The notes: a model not told the origin generated them from the letters alone. A stretch of DNA of 60,000 bases from Cristatella mucedo (GCA_009760855.2 WPIO01000123.1:684001-744000); one strand, 5' to 3'. Positions 1 to 10,096 are shown, numbered from the stretch's first letter. Numbers and translations: made by a program.

Positions 1-1500
1 GATCCTGAAAACAATTGTTGCTAAGCAGCTAGTTGAACATATTGAAAATAATGGAATGTCAGAAACATTTCAATCAGGTTTCAAGAGGCAGCACTCCACT
101 GAAACTGCTCTCCTCCGTGTTAACAATGACATTCTGCGTGGCAATGACGACGGAAATGTCACTGCCTTAGCTCTGCTAGATCTGTCTGCTGCCTTCGACA
201 CCATTGATCACTAAGTTCTGCTTGAAAGATTGAGAACAACGATCGGTCTGGCAGACGAAGTACTGGCGTGGTTTAAATCCTACTTGGCTGATCGTGTTCA
301 ATCCGTGTCGTGTGGGGGTCAGGTCTCAGACATGATAAGGATCACCTGTGGAGTTCCTCAAGGGTCTGTACTTGGTCCCTTGCTGTTCTCCATTTATACG
401 CAACCTCTGGGAAAAGTGATTAAGGCCCATGGAATAGGATATCACTTCTATGCTGACGATACTCAGTCGTATTTGTCATTCAAACCGTCGGAATCTGCTG
501 CAGCAACTGAGAAACTGAATGCTTGCCTTGCCGATATTTGATCCTGGATGTCGGAAAACTTCCTGAAACTAAATGACGATAAAACCGAACTGCTTGTCAT
601 AGGACACCCTAAGCGTGTGGCTGCATTAAAAGGCTTTGCTGTTGCAATAGGTGATGCTATTGTGCGACCTTCACCACGTGCTCGTAATCTAGGTGTCGTG
701 TTCGACAGCTGCTTCAATTTCAAAAGCTCCATTCAGAAGACTGCCTCTACAGCTAGTCATCATATCCGATCCCTATCCAAGATTAGAAGCAGTCTGCCAC
801 AGTGGCATGTAAAAAATTTAACTAGCTCTTTAGTTCTGTCTCGGCTTGATTATTGTAATTCCCTTTTGGCTGGGCTACCAAAGAAAGCTATTACGCCACT
901 ACAGTGGACTATGAATATGGCTGCAAGGCTGATCTTCAAGTCCCAGCGGTTTGAGCACGTGTCTCCTTTGCTGAAAGAGCTAGAATGGTTGCCGGTTGAG
1001 CAAAGGATACAGAGCAAAGTTCTTAGGCTGACCCACAAGGCCCGCCACGGCTCGGCTCCTTCATACCTAGCTGAACTGCTGAATCAGTTTCAGCCTGTTC
1101 GCGCCCTCAGGTCCTGTGTGGACAATAAATTAGCTGTCCCATTCCTCCGCTTAAAGACAGTTGGCGACAGAAGCTTTAGCTCTGCAGGTCCTAGACTGTG
1201 GAACTCGCGTCCACCATTCTTACGCAACGACATCTACTCTCCAACTGCCGACTATGGCACATCTTTTTCAGCGGTCCTGAACTGCTACTTCTATGCTACT
1301 CACTACCTCAACTGCTCTGCTAACTCTGCTATGCTTCCCACTTTCTCTTTGTTGAGTGAGACGAAGTCTGTTGGCTACCGAATGCATACCGAAAGCCGCT
1401 TAGGCTGTGAGTGCGCTATCCAAAACTCTCCTGCATAACACCCACATGGTCTTTATGACTTTGTGGAGTTACTGAGGGAGATACATTACAGATACATTAC
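1..1500 (+). mobile_element. CR1/L2-type non-LTR retrotransposon, 3' part
   Basis: Reverse-transcriptase coding sequence (see next entry) is followed by a short 3' UTR ending in a repeated unit (agatacattac, about 1480-1500), as many CR1/L2 LINEs end. The 5' end lies outside the window. Its 3' end joins the middle of a Polinton capsid gene at about 1501, so the LINE either inserted into P-A or marks a deletion breakpoint. A second copy of the same family lies on the minus strand at 48225-48835. Confidence 0.8.
2..1438 (+). pseudogene. LINE ORF2 reverse transcriptase, C-terminal part, broken
   Basis: The conserved RT blocks are visible: an AFDTIDH-type block at about 190-212, GVPQGSVLGP at about 350-380 and the catalytic YADD box (HFYADDTQ) at about 442-466. 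The CR1/L2 C-terminal region follows, with LSRLDYCNSLLAGLP, a WLPVEQRI block and GPRLWNS. Stop codons at about 212 and 539 interrupt the frame, so it is inactive. The enzyme would copy LINE RNA at the target site. The clade call (CR1/L2) rests on the C-terminal pattern and the repeated 3' tail and has not been checked by phylogeny. Confidence 0.8.
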
Positions 1501-1501
1501 A

Positions 1502-1740
1502 TGACACTTTATCCAATTCGTGTAATTGATCTTCAATATAATGATGAGCCTCATAGAGTAACGACAAGACTTGATGTGAGTATTTAGTTCAATAGTAAAC
1601 TACAAGATAATAATCCTCCTTCAATATTGGTCTACTATTTGACTAGTTGTGAGAATACTGCTGAACTAACCTCTGATGGAAATGGTGCTAATTTCACTTG
1701 TAGCAAAGGGAATATGGTTTACGAAGGAAAAGATTTTTAA
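1502..1740 (+). pseudogene. Major capsid protein, C-terminal fragment (P-A)
   Basis: Translation matches the last ~80 residues of the P-B capsid gene at 14180-13904: the LYPI.VIDLQYND block, a degenerate middle and an ELT..GNG block before the stop at 1738-1740. One in-frame stop lies near 1588. The 5' part of the gene is missing because the LINE 3' end abuts it. Non-functional. Confidence 0.65.
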
Positions 1741-1772
1741 TAAAAATTATAATAACTAAATATAATACAAAA

Positions 1773-2613
1773 AACAAGCTTTTTTCGAGGGTCTGATGAG
1801 TGGAAGAGAGCTATAAAGTTAAATATTGGAGGATCAGAAGTTTATTCAGTTTTAGGAAATGATATCATATTTTGTTCACAAATAGATTGTGATATAGAAT
1901 TAATTTCAAATAGAAAACTAAAAAAATATATTTCTAGCTCTCAACCTATGAGATTTCCACACATTTTATTTGATAAATTATTTGAAAAAATAGCTGCTGA
2001 TATTTTGAAAATAAATTAGATAGAAGTATTAAGAATTCAAATGAGTGTTTTACTAGTGATGAAGTTTATCGCTATTCTCCTGGTGGAATTATTTATCAAG
2101 ATAAACTAATAGAAATGTTTATGGAGTCGTAGTATAGTAGAAGATTGTATACAAAAACAATATCTTGCCCAGTGTCTACTTGGCTTACATGTATTAAAAT
2201 TAAGTAGATAATTTTATAGTGAATTTGAAATATTCGTTCCTGGTTTGAATTGCTAGGATATACCTAAAGATTATGTTGCTGCAGGAACAGTTAGAATTCC
2301 AACAAGTTATGATTTTTATGTGCCAATACGTGAACCTCTTTTTATGTTTTTATTTAGAGATGAGAAGTACTTTTATTTGGAGTTTAATTTAATCTCCGAC
2401 TACGGTAGATTCAACAATTTAAAAGGTAGTGGGTACGATATCAAATACTATATAAGAAAAGTAGAGATACAAGTAGTTGATGAAGAAGATCCATTTAATT
2501 TTGCAACGATTGCTCCAATAGTTAAAGAAGTGTTAGAAAGATCTAAAATATTAATAAATAATTATATAGATGAACAGAAAGTGTCACAACAAAGATTACG
2601 TATCAAAGAATAA
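1773..2613 (+). pseudogene. Unknown Polinton structural-region gene, decayed (P-A)
   Basis: Homologous along its length to P-B 13905-13044, including a KLNIGGSEVYS block near 1820 and a C-terminal YDIKYYIRKVEIQVV block near 2440. Stops and frame changes occur between about 2010 and 2260; only the last 97 codons (2320-2613) are open. I recognise no domain. It lies between the capsid and fibre genes in both elements and overlaps the fibre start by 44 bp, so a virion or assembly role is possible but not shown. Confidence 0.45.
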
Positions 2614-3133
2614 TGGTTCCATTCTCTCAGATGTTGACGCAAATGGTAATAGAATTATAAATTCAGGTGACCCTGTTAATGACTATGACGCTATTACAAA
2701 ATTGTTTGCTGATGCAAATTTTGTTGTTAATTCAGGATTAACACTTAATCTTGGTGGAAAACGTATTACAAATCTTGGTGCTGGTGTTAATCCTTCAGAT
2801 GGAGTAAATGTTAGTCAAGTAAATATTTATGTTAAACAAACTGGTGATACAATGCTAGGAGATTTAAACATGAATAATTTTGCTATAACATCTACCTATT
2901 GGAATTCAGGAAACATCAATCCGGTTGTTCCAAATGATGACTATTGTGCTACATGTGGTGGAATGAAACGAGATGTATTATTGAAAGGATTTCCTTCAAC
3001 AACAAATATCAATATGGGTGGTAATTCAATTACTAATGTTGCAGAACCTATAAATCCTTCTGATTTTGCCACTAAATCTTATGTAGATAAAACAGTTAAA
3101 AGAAATAACAGAAGTAATATCAATCTTAATTGA
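2570..3133 (+). CDS. Phage tail-fibre-like repeat protein (P-A fibre 4)
   Basis: Open frame of 187 codons with a TATATAG motif directly before the ATG (ttatatagatg). It carries three or four units of the pattern (N/G)xxIxNLxxPVNxxDAxTKxYVD, for example GKRITNLGAGVNPSDGVN and DFATKSYVDK. Bacteriophage tail fibres carry this repeat in trimeric beta-rich shafts. A receptor-binding fibre or adhesin of the particle is the natural inference. P-B has the homologue at 13087-12551. The reading frame is intact here, though the gene directly downstream is broken. Confidence 0.6.
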   Translation: MNRKCHNKDYVSKNNGSILSDVDANGNRIINSGDPVNDYDAITKLFADANFVVNSGLTLNLGGKRITNLGAGVNPSDGVNVSQVNIYVKQTGDTMLGDLNMNNFAITSTYWNSGNINPVVPNDDYCATCGGMKRDVLLKGFPSTTNINMGGNSITNVAEPINPSDFATKSYVDKTVKRNNRSNINLN

Positions 3134-3154
3134 CCCAAAAGCATTAAACTAAAT

Positions 3155-3437
3155 ACTAAATCTTCCAACACCTTCATGGACAAATAAAATGGCTCCCCCA
3201 ATAATGATCCTGAATGTAATGGTTGTGGGATCTTCTAATTGTGTATTTCTAAAACCTAATACTGATACAACAGTAGTATCCGGTGATATAAGAGCTATAA
3301 ATACTTCTACAACTGGTGTTAACTTAAAGTATTAGGTTTATTTTACTAGGTGACCGACAGAGTATTACTTTGTTGATACTGCTGGAAAATTAAAGGTAAA
3401 CTTCTTGGTTAGTTATGTACCCTCCTGAAAAGTATAA
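3155..3437 (+). pseudogene. Fibre-associated small ORF, decayed (P-A)
   Basis: Matches P-B 12530-12282 (SWTNK, APPIMI, NVMVVG, SNCVF, TDT..VSGD..AINTS blocks). The ATG seen in P-B (atggaccct) is changed here. A stop at 3333 and an insertion near 3340 break the frame before a final VSYVP block. It directly follows the fibre gene and may be its separated C-terminal tip or an independent small protein. Confidence 0.4.
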
Positions 3438-3848
3438 ATGAACTATTGAAACGATTGACTCTTTTAAATGTGTTGCTTTGTGTTTACCTTTAACGGCTGG
3501 AAATAATTTAGAAATGGAACAGATGGCTTCGTGATCTAAACAATGGTGTAAAGAAGTAAAACAACATTGTTTTTAAAGTGTTTCTTAACCAATGAATATA
3601 GTTAAGCTGGTTTTTCTTTTTTATAATAATTCAAACTTATGTTGCAGTATCAACAGATTATAGAGTAGTTGTTACGAAAAAGGTTAGAAAAAATTCATTT
3701 ATTTCATATCTTTATCACAGATGTTGCAGTGTATTTCATAGTTTCGTCTTGGTCTTTTTCTTTTTGGTGGTTTACAATAATGGTGTCCTGTTTCAAGGTA
3801 TTCAACTTCATTAAATGTGCTTAAGCATGTATCACAAAATATTTCCAT
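3400..3848 (-). pseudogene. Cysteine-rich zinc-finger-like protein (P-A)
   Basis: Starts at ATG 3848, 10 bp from the divergent integrase ATG at 3859. The first 50 residues hold FCDTC...H..C and a second IHCNICDK pair, so one or two zinc-binding knuckles, with a basic KRKRPRR stretch between them. A stop follows at about 3697. Degraded coding matching the P-B copy continues to about 3400. In many integrating elements the integrase carries an N-terminal zinc knuckle; here a separate divergent gene has that look. Function unproven. Confidence 0.45.
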
Positions 3849-3858
3849 TCTCAATAGA

Positions 3859-4688
3859 ATGTCGTTTTAGACTCTAAATGAAAGGAAAAAAAGAAGGTAA
3901 ATTCAATCCTAACTCAGATATAAGTCATATATTTAAACCAAGCTCTAGGAATATTCCACAAGGTTTCTTTAATATTGTTGAGCCTTATGAAAATCATCAA
4001 GCAGATATTCTGTATATGCCTAATGATTCTAGATATTAATACGCACTTAGTGTTATTGATGTTGCTAGTAGATATAAAAAATCAAAGCCACTTAAAACTA
4101 AATCTTCTATAGAAGTAACAAAAGCAATAATAGATATCTACAGTAAATTTCCTTTGAAATGGCAAAAGAAAATGACAGTTGATCTAGGATCAGAGTTTAA
4201 AGGAGAGTTTGCTAAAGAAATGAAAAATCATGAAACACGTGTTATAGAAGGTACCACTAAAAATAGCGTTGCATTAGTTGAAAGAATTAATAGAACAGTT
4301 GCTGGGAGAGCATTCATTGCTCAGTATGAAAATGCATTTATTCACAGTTTGAAAATGAATTAGAAAGTAGTAATAAAGGAGATTACACTGGAAATAAAGA
4401 GTGGATTAATAATTTACCAAAGATTATTAATTATCTAAATAATAGTGTTAAAAGAATGATTGGTGAAGAACCTGTAAAGGCAATAAAAAAGGAAAAGTAA
4501 AACTAAAGAAACCAAAATATCATAGAAAAACTAGAACAGCTATTAAAACTTGGGGCAACTGTTTGATATTTATTAGAACCAGGCGAAGGAGAAGATAAAA
4601 AGAGAAGAAGAGCTACCAACCCAATATAGAATTTAAGTAAACATACCATTGTTAGAATAATGGTATTAAGAGAACATGCTGCTAGGTT
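3859..4688 (+). pseudogene. Polinton DDE integrase, N-terminal and core, split by gypsy (P-A)
   Basis: Retroviral-type (rve) integrase that would insert the linear element DNA. Visible: VIDVASRY with the first Asp near 4050, a second Asp in the DLGSEFKGEF block near 4180-4205 and the Glu of LVERINR near 4275. An early in-frame stop (about 3870), another near 4038 and a frameshift near 4340 disable it. It is then cut at 4688 by the LTR insertion; the last codons resume at 33022. Homologues: P-B 11816-10938 and P-C from 59224. Confidence 0.8.
4685..4688. repeat. GGTT target-site duplication, left copy
   Basis: GGTT precedes the first LTR here and follows the last LTR at 33022-33025. The uninterrupted integrase sequence in P-B and P-C runs through this point, so this is the gypsy insertion site. 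Four-base duplications are normal for gypsy-type elements. Confidence 0.65.
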
Positions 4689-5032
4689 TGTGGGCGTAGC
4701 TTTGTGGGCGTAGCGTCGCCACCGTGTTGCCCCGCACTAGCCTGACAGGGCAGTAGTGCTTAACGTCTCTGCGGCCGTGAGCCTACCGCTGATTGGGTGG
4801 AGGCTTGCCTGAATGGCCACCCAGTGATGTAATCTTTTCCCGCCACTCTCTCGATCAGCTCCGGAGTCGCGAGTAGACGTGTCGTACGTCTCCGGCTCGC
4901 AGACGTGTACTGCCATGAATTTGATCGATTACATCTTGTAGAGAGGTCAGTGACTCCTTTGCTATCGGTGCTTGCTGCACCTCGTACGCGCTCGTTAACC
5001 TCCCGAACGTTAAGCTGGAGACGACCCCTACA
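4689..5032 (+). repeat. Gypsy LTR 1
   Basis: Begins TGTGGGCGTAGC and ends CCCCTACA, followed at once by a primer-binding-like AATTGGTAACCC. It aligns along its whole length with the LTR at 32690-33021, with scattered differences and one small duplicated 14-base start (tttgtgggcgtagc twice at 4687-4714). It is the left outer LTR of the gypsy insertion in P-A. Confidence 0.8.
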
Positions 5033-5277
5033 AATTGGTAACCCTGACGTGACCCGATCAAGCAACCTTACTCTACTACAAACTCGGCGACAAACCAACA
5101 ACCACCGACTAGTACGTTATGCCCTTAACTACTACGCCGCCACTTGGCGCTCGTCGGCAACGCTCCCCTCCACATGTGTGCTGTCGGCTACGTCTTTACA
5201 CCGCCGCCGACCAGGCGCTGTTCAGCTACGACTACGACGCCACTATGTGCTGTTTCGGAGACTCCTGCCTCAACGAG
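5033..5277 (+). mobile_element. Gypsy internal 5' leader, interrupted by P-B
   Basis: Starts with the AATTGGTAACCC primer-binding-like site directly after LTR 1. The rest is GC-rich, with no ORF I recognise as Gag. It ends at the P-B terminal repeat. The last six bases (AACGAG, 5272-5277) nearly equal AACGTG at 28494-28499, which I read as the six-base Polinton target duplication with one later change. Confidence 0.55.
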
Positions 5278-5400
5278 TGTTGTTAGTAAATTCCCCTTTT
5301 AGGACAATTCCCCTTTCAGGAAACTCACGTTCACTACGTTCACGTTCGTTGTCCTGAAAAGGAAATCGTCCTAAAGTGAAATTTCCAGCCAACACTAAAA
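5278..5400 (+). repeat. P-B left terminal inverted repeat with internal hairpin
   Basis: Reverse complement of 28372-28493 with few differences. Inside, the outer arm (TTTTAGGACAATTCCCC then TTTCAGGA) is the inverted match of the inner arm (TCCTGAAAAGGAAATCG then TCCTAAA). The arms flank a core with ACGTTCACTACGTTCACG, so each end could fold into a hairpin. P-C has the same design with an additional arm unit. In Polintons the termini serve protein-primed replication and integrase recognition. Confidence 0.85.
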
Positions 5401-5446
5401 TTTTGTCCTATGATTTTTTATTTGATCATAAATCTACTTAGTATAG

Positions 5447-8333
5447 ATGTACCAAAGAAGTCCTCAAAAGGGAAACTCTTTTTACAGTGAGTCAAGAAGA
5501 CTAATGAATATTGATGCCATAACTCCAAGTAAAAGTATTGCTTCTAGGCTTCATAAGTTTAATTTAGATTTTGTTGGTGCAAGTGGAAAACATGAAAGAT
5601 ATGTTCTTAAGGGTAGAGACTATTCTGCAACTGAAATTGATAATTTCTTTAATAGTATAATACCAAGTTATAATAATGTGTTAAAAGAAGTAACAACTAG
5701 ATTTTCTTCATTTAAATTGCAAACAAAGATTTCAATTCATTCATATCACACTCAAACTGATACACAAGTCATAGTGTTATAACAGGTTCTAAATTGGTTG
5801 CGGTTGTTAAAAGATATGATTATACGAATATTATTAAAGATCAAGTAAAATCTTTAAAGGAATCAATAGATAAAATGATTGCCAAGAATCCAGGTTCTGG
5901 TTGGAGGCTAATAGGTGTAAAACGTCTTGAGATTAATGTTAGTGAATATATTATTAGAGCTGGTTCCTCGTATTTACCACTACCAACTGGTTTAGCAAAG
6001 AAGTGCTGCTGTGTTAATATAAAGACTGAAGATAAATATTGTGCTTTATGGTGTGTATTAAGATTCCTACATCCTGTAAGTGTACATCCAGAGAGATATA
6101 TTGATTTAATAAATATATTCAGAAGTAATTATCAAGAACTAAATGAAGCTCTTTCACAACTTGAATGGCCACTCAAAGTAATTGATGTTAAAAAACTTGG
6201 TAAACTATTTAATGTTAGTTTAAATGTTTACGAATATAATGACAAATCAGGTAGATATCCTCTTATAATTGTATCAAGAAAATTAGAGATTCCAGATAGG
6301 CATATTATTCTACTACTGATAACCAAATCCGAAAAAGTCATTATGTGTTGATAAAAAATTTCAGTGGCCTCTGTAGAACATCTAGTAAAGGAGGATCAGT
6401 ATTTTATTGTCACCGGTGTATTGATCAATTATTTTCTGATGTAGATTTTCAGAATCACTTGGATTTATGTAAGGGTCTTAATACTAGTTATTCCAAATTA
6501 AAAATTCCTGGTATTGTTGAAAATAAGAAAAGAGGACGAACAAAACATACTACACTTTTAAGTTTTAGTGACCATGGAAAACTTATTAAGTCTCCATACG
6601 TTTGTTATGCAGATTTTGAGAGTTTGAATGTAAAGACATGTGATGTTTGTTATGAAAGTATAGTATCTAACAATATTAATCCAACTTATTGTAATAGTAA
6701 ACTAACAACTGGTAAATGTAGTGATACATGTACTAAAATGTTACAGGTTCCATGTGGTTCATGGGCTATTATTATCGATATTAATGGAAATGTTATAGAT
6801 AGATTTTTAAACAGAGGGAAAGATTGTGCTGAACTACTATTAGAATTTAAAATTAATACTTCTAACGAATTTAAAAATTAGCTATTAAATCACGTTGAAG
6901 CACCTATTATTTTTTATTCTTATACTCATAAGCAATTTAAAGATTCTACAAAATGTTGGATTTGTACAAAAGAATTTAACGATGTAAATGGAAAGTTTAA
7001 AGTAAGAGAGCACTGCCATTTTACAGGTAAGTTTAGAGGAGCAGCACATAAACTTTGCAATTCACTTGTTAGATTCAAAACAATTAGCTGTAAACTTCCA
7101 ATCTTTATTCACAACTTGAAAGGATATGACTCTCATTTGATTGTAAAAGGAATGTCTGCATTTGGTCTTGATTGTAAGCCTGTTGCACATAATATGGAGA
7201 GTTATATGTCAATGTCATTTGAGAATTTTGAGTTTAAAGATTCTTTTAATTTTATGAATAATGGTTTAAGTGATATTGTTACTTCATTAAAGAAAGCAAA
7301 TTCAAACTTTGACATTACAATTGGTGTCTTTAAAACATTATATCCAGATATTGATGTTAATGTTCTCAAAGATGCTATAACAAGAAAAGGAGTTTATCCT
7401 TACGAGTATATGGATTCCTTTGATAAATTCAATGAAAACAAAATTCCAGAGATTAAAGCATTCAACAGTCAACTTACCTTTGATAGAGGTATTACTGCTG
7501 AAGACTATGAGCATGCATTGAATGTATTTAAACTTTTTAACATGAACGATTTAGGAGATTATCATGCTATTTATTTATATGCAGATGTTACACTTCTTGC
7601 TGATTGCTATGAAGCTTACAGAAACAGTTTTATTGAATTGTTTAAACTAGATCCTGCTCATTATCTATCTGCACCTCATTATGCATGGTCTTGTACTTTG
7701 TTGTACACCAAATGTACTATAAATTTGTTAGGTAAAAAGGAAGGAGACTTACAACTATATCAAAAGTTTAAGGAATCAATAAGAGGTGGTGTCTGTCAAG
7801 TAGGTAAAAGACTTTGTAAGGCTAGTGACAATAATCATATTATGTACTGGGATGCAACCAGTTTATATCCAACTGTTATGATGTGGCACTTACCTATTTC
7901 AGAACCTATTGAAGATGATTTAAGTAATTGGTCACTTGAAAAAATAATGTCACTACCCGAAGATTCTGAAACAGGAATATTTGTATTATATGATTTAGAG
8001 TATCTAAAGGAATAACATGATTTACATAATGATTATCCACTTTGTCCTGAAAGTAGGGTTGTTGATACTTTGTCTAGAGCAAATGAAATTTACAGTGGTG
8101 ATCTTGATACCAAAGACTTTGATGAGACACTTGATAGAGATTTCTACAGCATGACACAAAGTAAACACAATATTATTACAAAGAAACTTAAAAAAAGAGC
8201 ACTAGCAGCATTTGAATCAAAGCGTTACTGGTTAGATTGTGGTTGTTGTAGTTATGCATACGGTGATTATAGAATAGAAGAGAATGGTGGAAAATGTATT
8301 AAATGTTTTTCTAATACTAGTATAAATGCCTAA
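5447..8333 (+). pseudogene. Protein-primed family B DNA polymerase, broken (P-B)
   Basis: Would replicate the linear element from a terminal protein. Exonuclease I motif YADFES near 6605, exonuclease II block NLKGYDSHLI near 7115, an ADVTLLADCYE block near 7590 and polymerase motif A (DATSLYPTV) near 7850 are visible. Frame breaks occur near 5780, 6345 and 6880. At 8069 a deletion of about 830 bp relative to P-C (54873-55706) removes the region with motif C (YTDTDS). The short C-terminal tail with paired cysteines (8070-8333) survives. Catalytically dead. The first ATG (5447) follows a tagtataGATG promoter-like site. Confidence 0.85.
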
Positions 8334-8475
8334 ACGAAAGATTGAAAGCGAAAAAGAAGAAGTTGTGAGTAAAATTAAACCTGTTGATACTGAAAGGGCG
8401 TGGGAAGAACCAAGAGCAAAATGGTTTGGAGAAAAAGAAGTCAAAACAATTAAGAAAAGTATATTAGCAAAATAA
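8326..8475 (+). CDS. Small basic protein overlapping the polymerase end (P-B)
   Basis: ATG at 8326 overlaps the polymerase stop (ATGCCTAA) after a tagtataA site. It encodes 49 residues rich in Lys and Glu with ERAWEEPRAKWF in the middle. The P-C copy sits at the same overlap (55962) with two stops; P-A has a diverged longer version. Conservation of the overlap in all three elements argues that it is real. No recognisable domain. Confidence 0.5.
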   Translation: MPKRKIESEKEEVVSKIKPVDTERAWEEPRAKWFGEKEVKTIKKSILAK

Positions 8476-8491
8476 TTTCATTATCATAGAA

Positions 8492-8719
8492 ATGGAAAAC
8501 GAAAATCCAGAGATTTTAAAAGTTAAAGTGAGAGATATAGGTATTTCAGATACTGAATCCGAAGATCCTGATTATATACCTGAATTCGAAGATCCTGATT
8601 ATATACCTGAATCAGAATCCGAATACGCATCAGAATCTGATGAAGATGACTTTACTTTTTACACTGATAATTTACAACCGTATAGAAGGGATTATGTAAA
8701 TGAAGAAAATGAATTATAA
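8492..8719 (+). CDS. Acidic Ser/Glu/Asp-rich small protein (P-B)
   Basis: 75 residues, start directly after tcatagaaATG. Very acidic and low complexity, with the unit EDPDYIPE twice in tandem followed by SESESE-type runs. The copy at P-C 56128 and the decayed P-A copy (40493-40280) keep DPDYIPESESE. Probably intrinsically disordered; acidic repeats of this kind can mimic nucleic acid or bind basic proteins, but that is speculation. Intact here. Confidence 0.55.
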   Translation: MENENPEILKVKVRDIGISDTESEDPDYIPEFEDPDYIPESESEYASESDEDDFTFYTDNLQPYRRDYVNEENEL

Positions 8720-8743
8720 AAAAATAATTATACTTACACAGAA

Positions 8744-9018
8744 ATGGACGTCTCTAGAATTCTAAGCTGTGAACAATCCAGAGATATGGCTGTAAAGATC
8801 TGTCTTAAAAACTTAGAGGTAATGATCAACGTATAGTTAGACACTCTCTAGATAAACTTATTCCAGATTTAGAGATTTCGTTTGTTAGTGTTCTTATAGA
8901 GATTTGTGAAGCTTTTGATAAACTAATGGAATGTAGAGGTAAGATAAATGAAATGCTTGAAGAAGCATCTAAAAAAACAAAAACCCCAAAAACAAAACAA
9001 AGAGTAGAAATTAATTAA
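8744..9018 (+). pseudogene. RIL-C family small protein 1, frameshifted (P-B)
   Basis: Starts MDVSRILSCEQS after a cacagaa-ATG. A one-base frameshift near 8815 ends the frame early; without it the sequence parallels the intact 91-residue P-A protein at 40239-39964. It belongs to a family of 85-95-residue paralogues in this cluster that start MDxxxxRILCC and share a C-terminal ILLxVCDAYDK-like helix. Function unknown. Confidence 0.5.
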
Positions 9019-9044
9019 ACAATTTTTAAAATCTTATATAGAAA

Positions 9045-9293
9045 ATGGATTTTGATGAACAGTTTGAAAAGATTATTAAGAATTATAACGTTCATTCAAA
9101 TTTAATTAATCTCTTTTCAAAATTACTAGGTAGTCTTCCTCATGACTATATTTGTTGTAAATCTTATCAAGTTTTAAAAGAATTAGACCCATTATTTATT
9201 GACACACTTTAAGAGATAGCTAATCATTATGAAAGTATTTTATAATGTGAAATTAAAATATGCGATGAGGTTGAAAAAATTAGTGAGGAGTGA
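9045..9293 (+). pseudogene. RIL-C-related small protein 2, MDFDE type (P-B)
   Basis: Start follows cttatatagaaaATG. Begins MDFDEQFEKI and carries LxxLDPLFIDTL then an IAxxYES helix; two in-frame stops (near 9210 and 9243). P-C has an open copy (57330-57596) and P-A a shorter one (41006-40824). The pattern of hydrophobic and charged residues parallels the other small proteins here, so it may be a distant paralogue. Confidence 0.45.
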
Positions 9294-9324
9294 AAATTTA
9301 AAAAAACTTATATATGAAAGAAAG

Positions 9325-9582
9325 ATGGATCAAAAAGTTTGAAGAATTCTTTGTTGTGAGTATGCTATAAGAATTGCTAAAAAGTTTTGTGGTTTTTAAG
9401 ATGATAACCCATATATACCTACAGATCTTTATAAGTATATGTTTAAACTACCCGCACCAAAAATTTGGGCTCTTTTAGATGTTTGTGATGCATATGACAA
9501 AATGAAAAGGAAAGAAAGAAAATATACTGAAGCATTTGATAAGTTTCATAAAATATTTGATGATGTAAAAACAAAAAACTAA
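9325..9582 (+). pseudogene. RIL-C family small protein 3 (P-B)
   Basis: Begins MDQKV, stop, RILCCEYAIRIAKK; a second stop near 9397; then YIPTDLYKY and ALLDVCDAYDKM. The P-A copy at 39682-39413 is fully open (89 residues). P-C copies lie at 56704 and 57617. Two stops make this copy dead. Confidence 0.5.
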
Positions 9583-9623
9583 TCACTTTTACATATAAGT
9601 AATTTTCTTTTTTTATATAGGAA

Positions 9624-10096
9624 ATGCAGAACGACGTTACCGATCCCAATCTTGCTACTAGTGCTACTCTCCTTAAGTCTTACGTTGATTACCTTGTTAG
9701 GTCAAGGATGACTGCATATGATCAATAAACACTTGATTCAGATATCTCAGTTATGACTGATAATTCAGTTACGAAATTCTATCTCGATGAATGTGATATC
9801 GAAGCTCAAAAGATTATAACTGCTGGGTTATGTGATGTCACAACAAATCTTGAATCTACTGTTAGGTCTAAAGTAGACCCACTTCTTGACGATCCTTCTG
9901 AGATCTCCGGATACACAACATGGATTGCATCTCAACTTCCAACGCTCTCAATGGTTATTTCAGGATTTTCAGATTTTCAGCAGTTAAACCAGACATCTCT
10001 GGAATCGTTAAAGACAAGTGTTATGCAATTCTTCCTGATCTAGCTGATGGTGTTAGCTCAAGACAAAAGGCAACTGCTGCAGCTCTAGAGGCATAA
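9624..10096 (+). pseudogene. MQND-type conserved protein, broken (P-B)
   Basis: Start after ttatataggaaATG. About 157 residues when followed across breaks; blocks DPNLATSATLLKSYVD, DECDIEAQKIITAGL, LESTVRSKVD, DDPSEISGYT and a C-terminal AAALEA. One stop near 9726 and a frameshift near 9970. The P-A (39386-38919) and P-C (57913-58386) copies are very similar. Helix-rich with Ala/Ser/Thr; no known family. The tight conservation among the three copies suggests a core role for the element. Confidence 0.5.

Larger units (their letters stand above)
1501..4688 (-). mobile_element. Polinton-like element P-A, left (capsid/integrase) portion
   Basis: AT-rich block holding, from left, a capsid 3' fragment, an unknown gene, a fibre gene, a zinc-finger gene and the integrase. 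The order matches P-B 14230 down to 11000, in inverted orientation. It continues at 33022 after the gypsy/P-B insertion. P-A is oriented with its polymerase at the right end, hence minus. Its ATPase, protease, core and penton genes would lie left of 1501 and are absent from the window. Confidence 0.8.

Noticed and set aside
1773-1900. KLNIGGSEVYSVLG resembling the start of a BTB/T1 domain
   Set aside because: Only the first few residues fit; the following sequence lacks the rest of the T1 pattern.
4760-5357. Several open frames on both strands in GC-rich DNA (113, 68 and 150 codons)
   Set aside because: They lie in the gypsy LTR and leader and in the Polinton terminal repeat; the matching LTR at 32690-33021 does not conserve the frames.
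8232-8444. Minus-strand 70-codon frame, also seen in P-C at 55868-56080
   Set aside because: It is conserved only because the sense-strand polymerase tail and MPK gene are conserved; no start motif or domain.
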